A stretch of 64,000 nt of DNA, from NCBI RefSeq assembly GCF_902705885.1, contig NZ_CACSIP010000001.1, positions 444,683 through 508,682 of the forward strand, in the 5' to 3' direction. Shown one piece after another: positions 18,106 to 26,338 of the stretch (its first letter is position 1; every line of letters starts with the position of its first letter). The notes under the pieces are model-generated. The model was not told the DNA's origin, did no database searches, and saw only the letters and a list, made by a program, of their open reading frames with translations. Position numbers and translations under genes: made by a program. The DNA is from Mycolicibacterium austroafricanum. Its GTDB lineage: Bacteria; Actinomycetota; Actinomycetes; Mycobacteriales; Mycobacteriaceae.

Positions 18106-18390
18106 ATGGAAGTCGACCCGGAGATTCTGCGTGCCTTCGCCGGGCAGGTCGATAACGCCGCGGCGCTGATCCGCGAGGCCGATGTCGGGGCCAAGGTGGC
18201 CACCGCGGCCGACGGCCTGGACGGTTCGACCACCCAGTGGGCGGCCCGACTCGTCGGCGCCCACGTCAAGGAGATCGCCGACCACATCGCCACCCAGGTC
18301 GGCGACATGGGCACCGCAGTGCGCGGCGCGGGAAACAGCTACGAGGTGACCGACGACGAACTCGCCGGCAGCTTCGAAGGAATCTTCTGA
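18106..18390 (+). CDS. EspC-like type VII secretion substrate/partner
   Basis: A 94-residue helical protein of the EspC (ESX secretion-associated) type. It starts MEVDPEILRAFAGQVDNAA, has an amphipathic two-helix layout, and ends with YEVTD, which fits the YxxxD/E secretion signal of type VII substrates. Such proteins pair with a larger partner encoded immediately downstream, as EspC does with EspA. The next gene begins 3 bp after this stop. A longer in-frame extension back to 17878 is possible but shows no family features; ATG 18106 gives the normal length. Confidence 0.75.
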   Translation: MEVDPEILRAFAGQVDNAAALIREADVGAKVATAADGLDGSTTQWAARLVGAHVKEIADHIATQVGDMGTAVRGAGNSYEVTDDELAGSFEGIF

Positions 18391-18393
18391 CCC

Positions 18394-19740
18394 GTGTTGC
18401 CGTCTCGTTCCCGGTTGGAGCGCTGGAATCCCGATTCGCTGGCTTTCACCGGACAAGCGGTCAAGGACAGCGGCCGAGCTGTCGCCGGAGCAGTCACCAC
18501 GATGAGCAACAACATCGACACCATGCCCGAGACCAGAGCGTGGTCGGGTGACGCGCACGCCGCCGCCTCCAAGATGCTCGGCCGTGCCGCGGAGGCCGCC
18601 AGCGCCTTGGCGGCCTACACCAAGGCCGTCGGCGCAGCCTTCCGGGACGGCGCCGGCACCATCGGCGAAGCGCGGACAGCATTGCTGAACAAGGCCGACG
18701 AGATCGACACGAGCGGCCAGTTGCACGTCAGCGACCAGTGGGTGGTCTTGATCACCGGCGCCGCGATGACCGCCGAACAGGCGGCGGCGCTGGAGCGACG
18801 CGCGCAAGCCGAACAGATCACCGTCAACGGGTTGCTGCTCGCGGTGGGCGCCGCCGACGACGACACCGCCGCCGCGGTGACCGCCGCCGCCAAGAAGCAC
18901 GGATTCGAAGCACCCGATCCCACCGGACTGGACAACCTGCTTCCCGGAATGCCGAGGCCCAGCGACGAGGTGCCCAGTCCGGCCGCAGCGACCGGACTGA
19001 TGCAGCAGGCCATGCTGCGTGACATCGACATGTCACAAACGATCCGAGACACGGCGGTGGAAGTCGACGGCGACACCACCACCACAACGCACACCATGCA
19101 AGATGGCAGCAAGCAAGTGGTGACCGAGGACAACGAGTACCGGTGGGACCGTGGCCCTACCTTGCGCGTCACCCACTACGACAACGATGGGAACTTCTTG
19201 TCGCAGACCAGCACTGTCACGTGGAAGGATTCGACGACCTATTCACTCCGAGGTGCCACAACGACGAGTACACGGCTTGCGGACGGCACGCTCTTAGAGT
19301 CCCATCGGTGGCCGAACGGCAGGACCGAAGCCAAGGTCTACACACCCGATGGGCGGGAAGGCGACATCCCGATCGAGATTCTCAGTAACCCCCCTACCGC
19401 CATCGCGGGCGGTGCTCTCACCGGTTTGGAGCGATACGTCGGACAGGGTGGGTCCATCCCGGGCTTGAGCGCGGACGCACTCAAGAATGTCGGCGTAGGA
19501 GCGAAGTTCGCCGGCCCTGCCGTCGGGATCGCTGAGACGTTGTTCAATGTCGCCGGCGCGCAAAGTGCTTTCGAGCGGTGCGTTGACACCTACACCGGTG
19601 CCGGATCTGTCGCGGGCGGATTCGCCCCTCTGCTCGTTCCAGGCGCAGGCTGGATTACGGCAGGCATCATGTCGATCGGTGGCTCGCAAGTGGTCGGCGC
19701 ATTCGGCACCTTTCTCGGAAATCAGTTCTGCTCGCGATGA
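18394..19740 (+). CDS. Large type VII effector-like protein with hydrophobic tail
   Basis: A 448-residue protein, probably exported with the preceding EspC-like protein. The N-terminal 100 residues start LERWNPDSL and carry AWSGDAHAAA, a WxG turn in a helical hairpin as in ESX substrates. The middle (about 215-330) is beta-rich and repetitive, with VTHYDNDGNF, STRLADGTLLESHRWPNGR and KVYTPDGRE, recalling YD/RHS-type toxin repeats. The last 110 residues are Gly/Ala-rich and hydrophobic (SVAGGFAPLLVPGAGWITAG and after), with two Cys, as expected for a membrane-active end. Its stop overlaps the ATG of a membrane protein gene. A pore-forming or membrane toxin is inferred, not shown. Confidence 0.65.
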   Translation: MLPSRSRLERWNPDSLAFTGQAVKDSGRAVAGAVTTMSNNIDTMPETRAWSGDAHAAASKMLGRAAEAASALAAYTKAVGAAFRDGAGTIGEARTALLNKADEIDTSGQLHVSDQWVVLITGAAMTAEQAAALERRAQAEQITVNGLLLAVGAADDDTAAAVTAAAKKHGFEAPDPTGLDNLLPGMPRPSDEVPSPAAATGLMQQAMLRDIDMSQTIRDTAVEVDGDTTTTTHTMQDGSKQVVTEDNEYRWDRGPTLRVTHYDNDGNFLSQTSTVTWKDSTTYSLRGATTTSTRLADGTLLESHRWPNGRTEAKVYTPDGREGDIPIEILSNPPTAIAGGALTGLERYVGQGGSIPGLSADALKNVGVGAKFAGPAVGIAETLFNVAGAQSAFERCVDTYTGAGSVAGGFAPLLVPGAGWITAGIMSIGGSQVVGAFGTFLGNQFCSR

Positions 19741-20468
19741 CGAACGCCCGCGATGCCGCCTTATTCGGTTTTCTCAGCGCATGCGTAATTATGTTCGCCT
19801 GGTGGGGTATTGGGGCTATCTCCGATGGCAACCCCTTCTCCTCAGTGATCGCATTTCTCTTCAGCGGCGCCTTCTTTTTCTTCGCGGTCCAGTGGGCGGT
19901 CATGAGATGGATGGCTGATCCCCGGGGCGAGTGCAGTCTTACTGGGACGACCATCAGGCCGAGAAGACTATTCGATGTCCTTTCCCTGATCTGGATCGGC
20001 GGCGCCACCTTTGGCGCCCTGCTCTATATCGTTGTTTCATTCTTCGACGTCGTCGACATACCCACATACCGGTCCTCCTTGGCTTGGGCCATGGTCTTCG
20101 TATTCGTGGCAGGCGTGGCAACGCTGTGGCGCATGATCGCTCACGGCGGCGACTGCTATCTGCGCTTGACTCCCGACCGCTGCGAAGTGTGGAACGGGCC
20201 GTGGCTGGCATTCCGGCGCGCCAAGTGGGAGGACATCGAGCAGATCCTGGATCACCCAGTGCGTCGCAAACTCCGTGGCAGAGAGTTGATCGTGCTGGTG
20301 CTGCCCGAGGGCAGAAGCGCCACCCTGCTCTCAGACTGTGTCACCGGCAACAGCGACTCCCTTCGTGAGTGGGTGCGGTTCTATTGGCAGCACCCCGAAT
20401 TCCGCGACGAACTCGTCGACCGCCGCGGCCTGCAGCGTCTCCAGGACGAGAAGTTCACCGTGGAATGA
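19737..20468 (+). CDS. Membrane protein, candidate immunity protein
   Basis: A 243-residue protein with about four transmembrane segments in two hairpins (residues 7-30, 38-58, 82-103 and 114-135). A soluble C-terminal domain follows (LRLTPDRCEVWNGPWLAFRR and on), like a membrane-anchored PH-type fold. It starts by ATGA overlap with the effector-like gene and ends by ATGA overlap with the lipoprotein gene, so all three are coupled. Its 5' end has lower GC than its neighbours (line 19741-19800 is 33/60). Position and topology suggest protection against, or assembly with, the upstream protein. Confidence 0.6.
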   Translation: MTNARDAALFGFLSACVIMFAWWGIGAISDGNPFSSVIAFLFSGAFFFFAVQWAVMRWMADPRGECSLTGTTIRPRRLFDVLSLIWIGGATFGALLYIVVSFFDVVDIPTYRSSLAWAMVFVFVAGVATLWRMIAHGGDCYLRLTPDRCEVWNGPWLAFRRAKWEDIEQILDHPVRRKLRGRELIVLVLPEGRSATLLSDCVTGNSDSLREWVRFYWQHPEFRDELVDRRGLQRLQDEKFTVE

Positions 20469-21883
20469 CATTGGCAAAGCACTTGTCTGGCCTACCGCGT
20501 CGGATTCGAGGTCATCAATTCCGCGCGGCGACAGCTGCACTTCTCATGATCGCGCTAGCGGCAATCACGGGATGCGTCACTGACGGACGCCCGGTTCGCG
20601 GTGAACCGCCCCCGGCCACCTCCAACAACTCTGGGCAGTCCGCAACGGAACTCGGCCTGCCCGAACAGTTCCTGCTGGACATCCCGCTGAGACGCAAGCC
20701 TGTGCCGGGGTGGACACACAACGCCGTCGACCTGGGGATGAGATCAGGCGCAGGGATCCGCTACTCCCCGATCGGCAACGACGAGAACCGAGGTATCTTT
20801 CTGGCGAACTCCGCTCGAGAATGGTGGGTTTTCGGTGTCGACGTGGCCGACGGGAGCCGCCTGTTCGAGCCGGTCTGGTTGGGTCCACATGACGATGCCG
20901 AAGCGATCATGGCCTCCGCGTGCTTCCTGAACGGGCCGACCATGGCGGTGTGCCTGCGGGATGACGCCGATGCGCAACGTCGCAACCACGCATGGGTGAT
21001 CGATACCCGCACCGGCAGATTGGTCTACGACGGCGCCACCGACCTGACGTGGAAGCGCGATGTCGGCGACCCTTACGTCGAGCAGGTCGGTCAGTACCTG
21101 GTCGCCACCGTGAATGGCGTCGGCGTCTACGGCGTCGGCCAGCAGGCCGAGCTGACGTGGCACGTCCCGGGCACCGGATCCATGACGTTCCCCCTTGACG
21201 ACGAACTGGACGTCGCAGCACCGGTCGTCGCCGTACAGTCCCGTCTCCGCGAGCCTGACGTGGTGTTCTCGCTCGCCGACGGCACGGTGGTCACACCACA
21301 GCTGGCGCCCGGTGAATCAGTCCAGCGTGCCGTCGCCTACCCGGGGGGATTCGCCGCCGAACTCAGAAGCGGTTCCTCCGCCACGGTCGGGATCGCGTTC
21401 TTCGACAACAACGGTCGTGCGCGCAGCCGCGTCGTTGGTGCGGTACAACTCCGCAGCGGCTCCGACATCCTCCCCATGGTCCAGACCGACACCGACGATC
21501 GTGTTCTCACGATCGCCGGCAAGCCGCTGCTCGAGCTGTCCAAATCCGTTCTGTATCCCCGTACCCGACTGGCCGGCACCACCCTGTTGATCTCCACAGA
21601 CGAGGAGCATCGAACGTGGCGACAGTTTGAGCTGGGTACTGGTCACGAAGGCGCGGTCTGCGACCGGGAGGAACTCGGGTATGGCTACATCGGGTCCGGC
21701 GAAGACGTGGTGGTGACGTCGGGCTCCCGTTCGCCGGCCGAGGGCGTCGATCTGGCTACGTGCGAAACACTGTGGGCGCTGCCGGGCTCGACCCGCACCT
21801 CAACCACCGAGGTGTGGCGGGTGCACACGACGCTTGTGCACCGCGTCGGGGATCGGTTGTCGGCTCTCGTAGCACCCGGGTGA
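20465..21883 (+). CDS. Lipoprotein with predicted beta-propeller repeats
   Basis: A 472-residue lipoprotein. The signal peptide is residues 1-37, ending in a lipobox LAAITGC with the lipidated Cys at about 37. The remainder has repeated short strands such as WVIDTRTGRLVYDG, VVFSLADGTVVTPQ and GVDLATCETLWALPG, typical of PQQ-like propellers. It is the last gene of a coupled set after the EspC-like, effector-like and membrane proteins, and is probably their cell-envelope partner. The function of the family is unknown to me. The start ATG 20465 overlaps the preceding TGA. Confidence 0.7.
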   Translation: MTLAKHLSGLPRRIRGHQFRAATAALLMIALAAITGCVTDGRPVRGEPPPATSNNSGQSATELGLPEQFLLDIPLRRKPVPGWTHNAVDLGMRSGAGIRYSPIGNDENRGIFLANSAREWWVFGVDVADGSRLFEPVWLGPHDDAEAIMASACFLNGPTMAVCLRDDADAQRRNHAWVIDTRTGRLVYDGATDLTWKRDVGDPYVEQVGQYLVATVNGVGVYGVGQQAELTWHVPGTGSMTFPLDDELDVAAPVVAVQSRLREPDVVFSLADGTVVTPQLAPGESVQRAVAYPGGFAAELRSGSSATVGIAFFDNNGRARSRVVGAVQLRSGSDILPMVQTDTDDRVLTIAGKPLLELSKSVLYPRTRLAGTTLLISTDEEHRTWRQFELGTGHEGAVCDREELGYGYIGSGEDVVVTSGSRSPAEGVDLATCETLWALPGSTRTSTTEVWRVHTTLVHRVGDRLSALVAPG

Positions 21884-21900
21884 TCACAACTCCCCCGCCC

Positions 21901-22707
21901 TCACATCAGGCCGCGGTGCGCCCGCGCGGCCTCCATATCGTCTGCGATGAAACCTTCGATGAACCCCCGCAGCATGTCTCGGCTCAGCGGCTCGGCGTGG
22001 CCGTCGAACTCGTAGATGTAGTCGCCGTCGCCGCTGATCTGCACCCACTGCAGCATCCGACGCTGCGGATCCGTACCCCAGCGCCGCGCCGGCTCGTGAC
22101 GAGTCTGCACCGTCCCCGTGGCCACCACCTCGCTGCCGTCGATCATACGGGCAGGGGATTCGTCGGGATCGGCGCGCTGAACAGGAAATCCGAGGTCATC
22201 GTATTCCTCCGCCGTTTCCGGCATCGTCGGCAGGCGGCTCTCTCCTGCTGCCACCACAATCCGCGGGTGGGCACCCGCGCCGACCAGTCCCACCGATTCT
22301 GCAATCGCGGTCGCCAACGCATCCGGCGCCACCGAGTAGATGTCGACGACGTCGACACCGTCCTGATCGCGGGTCTGCCGCGCAACGAACCCGGACTCGC
22401 CCCCACGCAGCGCGTGCAGCCGCACGTCCGGCGTGTCTGCGTCTGAGTGAGTCACCCGGCATTCCACGCAGACATCGCTTCGCACAAGGGCTTCCACCCA
22501 TGATCGAACTCCGGGAAGATCGCCAGCGGCGATGCGATCAGCAACCGGCTCGCCGGCTCTGGTGGCGAGCCACACCGACCCGACGGGTCGGCTACGCCCC
22601 AGCGGATAGGGCGGCGCTTCCCGGCCGAACAGTGCGCACGCCGACTCCAGGTCGACCACGGCCACGGTGTCCACCGGCGTCGCAGCGATGCTCACCCCAT
22701 CCGTCAT
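21901..22707 (-). CDS. EspG-like ESX secretion chaperone
   Basis: A 268-residue protein from ATG 22707. The order of segments resembles EspG proteins: an N-terminal strand and helix, RSWVEALVRSDVCVECRVTH in the WL-type position, GESGFVARQ, a YSVAPDALATAIA segment, and the C-terminal strand pair MLQWVQISGDGDYIYEFDG with a final amphipathic helix. EspG proteins hold PE/PPE or other ESX substrates in soluble form in the cytosol. It converges on the lipoprotein gene with a 17-bp gap, so it may be the dedicated chaperone of this cassette. The frame is open to 22935 but the upstream residues look non-coding. Confidence 0.6.
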   Translation of the reverse strand: MTDGVSIAATPVDTVAVVDLESACALFGREAPPYPLGRSRPVGSVWLATRAGEPVADRIAAGDLPGVRSWVEALVRSDVCVECRVTHSDADTPDVRLHALRGGESGFVARQTRDQDGVDVVDIYSVAPDALATAIAESVGLVGAGAHPRIVVAAGESRLPTMPETAEEYDDLGFPVQRADPDESPARMIDGSEVVATGTVQTRHEPARRWGTDPQRRMLQWVQISGDGDYIYEFDGHAEPLSRDMLRGFIEGFIADDMEAARAHRGLM

Positions 22708-22831
22708 GGACCCATTCTGCGGGCGGCCACGCTCTTGCGTACAAACGGTGGGGGATACCGACGGCCAGTACGCTCGGTCGAACGCTGGGGGTTCGGTCCG
22801 ATCCGGACGCACGAATGGGAGCTTTGGGACG

Positions 22832-23758
22832 GTGACGAGGACCGAAAGGCGGGTGGCGCTCGACGGGAACGCCCGGTTGCGTCGGGCCCGGCACCGGTGG
22901 ACGGCAGTGCTGATCGCCGCATTGCTGTTCGGCACCGTGGTCTACCTGCTGGCCGTGCACACGACGACGGGCCAGCGGTTCGAAGACGCGGCGCTGCGCG
23001 GCGCCACCCAGGTCGACGCCGGGGTGCGTCAAGCGGCGCTGGACCAGTTCCACACCATCACCGTCACGTCGCAGTTGGCCGCGGCGGTGATCGTCGCCGT
23101 GATCGGGCTACTGCGCCGCCAGGTGTGGCTGGCTGTGGCCGGGGTGGGGGTGATCCTCGGCGGGCAGGCCGTCACCCAAGTGCTGAAGTACCACGTGTTG
23201 TCGCGCCCCGAACTGGTCTCGATCAACGGCACGTTCGCCGACAACACACTGCCCAGCGGGCACACCACGGCGGCGATGTCGCTGTTGTTCGCCACGCTGA
23301 TCGTGATGCCGTACCGGTTCCGCGGTGTCGCGATGTTCTTCACGCTCACCTGGGCGGTCGGCATCGGTGCCTACACCGTCATCATCAAGGCCCACAGGCT
23401 CTCGGACACCCTGGCCGCCGACGCGGTGGCGCTCATCGTGGCCTGCGCTGCGTCGCACTTCCTGGCCCGCAGCGGTCGGATCCGCGCGGTGATCTCCCCG
23501 CCGGCGACGCGCTACACCCTTCGTACGGTGTTCGTCGTGCTGGTCGGCGCCGCCGGATCGGCGAGCCTGGCCCTGGGCGTGGTGCAAGTGCTGCGCGGGG
23601 CGTCAGCCCATCTGAACGACGAGCCCGCCGAGTGGCATCTGTTTCTAGGGTCGCAGTGGCTGGCCGCTGCCGGTTCGGTGGCCGCCGCGCTGCTGTTCTG
23701 GTGGACCTGGCACCGACTGGAGAGCAAACGTCGCGGCGACCCGGTCAGCACCCGCTGA
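22832..23758 (+). CDS. PAP2-family membrane phosphatase
   Basis: A 308-residue integral membrane phosphatase. All three PAP2 motifs are visible: KYHVLSRPE (about 118), PSGHTTAAMS (about 143, with the catalytic His) and the looser third motif AHRLSDTLAADA (about 188). About seven hydrophobic segments are present. It should remove phosphate from a lipid such as phosphatidate, undecaprenyl diphosphate or a decaprenyl carrier; the substrate cannot be told. The GTG 22832 start has GGGAG upstream. It is divergent from the EspG-like gene by 124 bp. Confidence 0.8.
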   Translation: MTRTERRVALDGNARLRRARHRWTAVLIAALLFGTVVYLLAVHTTTGQRFEDAALRGATQVDAGVRQAALDQFHTITVTSQLAAAVIVAVIGLLRRQVWLAVAGVGVILGGQAVTQVLKYHVLSRPELVSINGTFADNTLPSGHTTAAMSLLFATLIVMPYRFRGVAMFFTLTWAVGIGAYTVIIKAHRLSDTLAADAVALIVACAASHFLARSGRIRAVISPPATRYTLRTVFVVLVGAAGSASLALGVVQVLRGASAHLNDEPAEWHLFLGSQWLAAAGSVAAALLFWWTWHRLESKRRGDPVSTR

Positions 23759-23811
23759 GACCGGTCAGGCCGTTAGTTCGCCGTTTCGGTCGGAGCTCGG
23801 CTCGGGTCCTG

Positions 23812-24480
23812 TCAGCCGGTGACGGTGAGCTCGGTGTACATCCCGGCCCAGTAGTGGCCGGCGATGTTGCAGATCAGCTCGTAGCGGCCGGGTTCCAGTG
23901 CGATGGTCGTCCAGCCCGCCGCGCCGGGGACCAGTCCCTCGCCCTCGCCCGCCCCGCAGCTGGCTTCCACGTGGCCGAGGCCCGCCGATTCATCAACCTG
24001 ATGACTCGCCTCGATGCGTCGCTGGCCGATCGACTCGCCCGGACCGAGCGGCAGAACGGTCAGCTCGTGAATCCACGCTCCGGTATTGAGCACCCTGAAT
24101 GACACCTCACCGGCGGGCACAGTGGCCGGGTCGATCACCATGCTCATCATCCGCATTCCGCGCCACGGATACTCCTGATTCATCGTGGCCGGGCCGTATG
24201 GGCCACCCGGGCCGGTACCCCTCATGCCCTGGCCGTGCATCACCCGGGGCCCCATCATGCTGCCGTGCGTATCGGTGAGGTTGACGTCGACGACTGTGCC
24301 GGGCAACGGCGGGATCTCACACGACTGTGGCGGGTATGAGCGCGGGGCGACCGGCCCGCCAGGTCCAGCACTCCGAATGCCCGGTCCAACCGTTGCTGCC
24401 AGGGCGAAGGTGCTCGCCACTCCGAGTACGACGGCCGCCAAGCCGATCAGCAGAGCAAGCCGCAAACGTCTTGTGGCCAT
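23812..24480 (-). CDS. Exported cupredoxin-like copper protein
   Basis: A 222-residue protein with an N-terminal signal or anchor segment (LRLALLIGLAAVVLGVAST). Its C-terminal half is a cupredoxin fold: FRVLNTGAWIHELTVL supplies the first His ligand, and ELICNIAGHYWAGM supplies Cys, His and Met in plastocyanin spacing. A Met/His-rich stretch (GSMMGPRVMHGQGM, and MRMMSM) lies between and may bind extra copper. It is 5 bp downstream of the SHOCT membrane protein gene, so the two form an operon that probably handles copper at the cell surface. Confidence 0.75.
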   Translation of the reverse strand: MATRRLRLALLIGLAAVVLGVASTFALAATVGPGIRSAGPGGPVAPRSYPPQSCEIPPLPGTVVDVNLTDTHGSMMGPRVMHGQGMRGTGPGGPYGPATMNQEYPWRGMRMMSMVIDPATVPAGEVSFRVLNTGAWIHELTVLPLGPGESIGQRRIEASHQVDESAGLGHVEASCGAGEGEGLVPGAAGWTTIALEPGRYELICNIAGHYWAGMYTELTVTG

Positions 24481-24485
24481 GATCG

Positions 24486-24773
24486 TCAGCGGTGTTCGCG
24501 CAGAAGGGTCATGCGACGCCGGAACTCGTCCTCGTCGATCTCGCCCCGGGCGAACCGTTCAGCCAGCAGGTCCTCGGCTCGGTTCACATTCGGGCCCTGC
24601 TGCGGTCCTCTACTCCCGCCACGATCAGAGGTGAAGTAGCGGACGGCCAAGACCACCAAAGTGATCACAACCCCCCAAAAAACCACCATGACCAGGCCCA
24701 TCATGATCCAGCCGCCCCCACCCCAGCCGTGGTTCCACATCCAGCCGTCGCCGCCATACATCACCGAAATCAC
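24486..24773 (-). CDS. SHOCT-domain small membrane protein
   Basis: A 95-residue protein. A Gly/Trp/His-rich N-terminus (GWMWNHGWGGGGW) is followed by one transmembrane helix (about 22-46) and the C-terminal SHOCT motif AEDLLAERFARGEIDEDEFR. Such proteins are frequent beside copper and metal resistance genes. Here the cupredoxin gene follows 5 bp later. The Trp/His-rich start could contact metal. Confidence 0.75.
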   Translation of the reverse strand: MISVMYGGDGWMWNHGWGGGGWIMMGLVMVVFWGVVITLVVLAVRYFTSDRGGSRGPQQGPNVNRAEDLLAERFARGEIDEDEFRRRMTLLREHR

Positions 24774-24874
24774 CCCACCGCAGCCCGATTTGTCGTCTTC
24801 GACCCACGATGCGCCCCCTATGCATCACTCTGTAGGGCCGATGGTCCCCGTCGTGACGCACGAAGGCCCTCCAG

Positions 24875-26338
24875 TCAGCACCAATCGGCCCGCCGCGGAC
24901 GATCCGCTGACTGCATGCCCCGGCGGTGTCGCACCAGGTTCGTCGCGGGCACCGCCGCGAGGACGAACAGTGTCCCGGCCAGAAGGACGTAGAGGTGTAC
25001 GCCGATCGCCATGCTCACGGGCGCGCCGTCGGCGAGGGCACCGGGTATCCGGGTGGCCTTGAGCACCTCACCTCCGAGGACGTTGAAGGTGACCGATCCG
25101 AGCGCGAGCATGACAGACACCAGACCGGCGACGGTGCCCTGCCGCTCGGTCGGTGCGAGGTCGGTCGCTAGGTTGTAGCCGGACGCACCGATCGCCCCGG
25201 CGGCCACACCGAGCATCGCTGTACAGACGATGGCCAACGGAAGCACCGATACCCCCGCGAGCATCGTAAAGGTCGCCACGACGCCGAGGGCGATACCGCC
25301 GAGGAGCGGAATCGCCGGACCGATACGTCCCGCCAACCACCCGGCGCCGACCCCGCCGATCACGATGCCGACATTGGGCGTGGCGAGCAGCACCGCGACA
25401 GTCTCTCCGTCACCCAGCCCGTAACCGAGCCCGAGATCGGCTGGCACCTGGGCAATGAGGCTCGTCAGCTGCAGCATGCTCCGGAACGAGCCTGCCGCCA
25501 GTATCAGCGCCAACAGCGTCAGCAGGACCGGGCGGCTGAGGACCCGAAGGTCGATGATGGGCTCGTCGACGCGCAGCGCGAGCAGTGCCCAGCCGACCAA
25601 CGCGGTGGCACCGGCGACCAGCAGCATGATCATGCCTCCCGAGAGCCATCCGAAGTCCCTGCCGAGGCTGGTGTAGGCGAGCACCGCGGCGAGGCCGCCG
25701 CCGAGGAGAAACGCCCCGACCACATCGATCCGGCCGGTGCTGCGGACCGGCGACTCCGGGATGAACGCGTGCACGGACGCCGCAGCGGCCGCGGCGAGCA
25801 CTGCCGCCACCACGAACACGCCCCGGTAGCCGACGACCTCGATGACCGGTTCCATCAGGAACGGTTCGACGATTCCGACGATCGACGAGCCGGATGTCAC
25901 GAGGCCCACCACGGCCATCGCCACCCGCGGGGTGCAGATCTGGCGTGCGAGCGCCACGGTGATGAAGATCGCGGCGAAAGCGGCGCCTTGAACGCAGCGT
26001 CCCACCAGGAACAACCACATGGTTGGGGCCATCAGGCAGATCAGCGCTCCGGCACATGCCAGCAGCAGCGTGGCGATGAGCACCCGGCGCTTGCCGTAAA
26101 TGTCGGAACACTTCGCGAGCAACGGTGACCAGATGGCTCCGGCCAACATCGCGCTCGCGTTCAGCCACGCGGCCTGGTCGGTGTCGAAGTGCGCCAACAT
26201 CTGCGGCAGCACCATCAACGGCGAGGCGATCGCGACGTCGGCCAGGACGTTCGCCAGGATCAGGACGGCCACCCAGAGGATGAGTCGCCTGCTCCACCGG
26301 TGCTCCTGGACAGTGGAGGCACCTTGTGTGACGTTCAC
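24875..26338 (-). CDS. MFS drug/metabolite exporter
   Basis: A 487-residue major facilitator with 12-14 membrane segments. The loop after helix 2 reads AKCSDIYGKRRVL, a variant of MFS motif A, and GRCVQGAAFA in helix 4 is typical of drug:proton antiporters. Its start overlaps the stop of the flavin monooxygenase gene by 4 bp, so enzyme and exporter are made together. Both are probably controlled by the divergent TetR at 27647 through the palindrome at 27544-27574, which suggests a detoxification unit. Confidence 0.8.
   Translation of the reverse strand: MNVTQGASTVQEHRWSRRLILWVAVLILANVLADVAIASPLMVLPQMLAHFDTDQAAWLNASAMLAGAIWSPLLAKCSDIYGKRRVLIATLLLACAGALICLMAPTMWLFLVGRCVQGAAFAAIFITVALARQICTPRVAMAVVGLVTSGSSIVGIVEPFLMEPVIEVVGYRGVFVVAAVLAAAAAASVHAFIPESPVRSTGRIDVVGAFLLGGGLAAVLAYTSLGRDFGWLSGGMIMLLVAGATALVGWALLALRVDEPIIDLRVLSRPVLLTLLALILAAGSFRSMLQLTSLIAQVPADLGLGYGLGDGETVAVLLATPNVGIVIGGVGAGWLAGRIGPAIPLLGGIALGVVATFTMLAGVSVLPLAIVCTAMLGVAAGAIGASGYNLATDLAPTERQGTVAGLVSVMLALGSVTFNVLGGEVLKATRIPGALADGAPVSMAIGVHLYVLLAGTLFVLAAVPATNLVRHRRGMQSADRPRRADWC

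Noticed and set aside
22735..24102. 455-codon plus-strand frame
   Set aside because: It is the shifted frame of the PAP2 phosphatase, rich in Arg, Gly and Ala only, and runs on into the opposite-strand cupredoxin gene.
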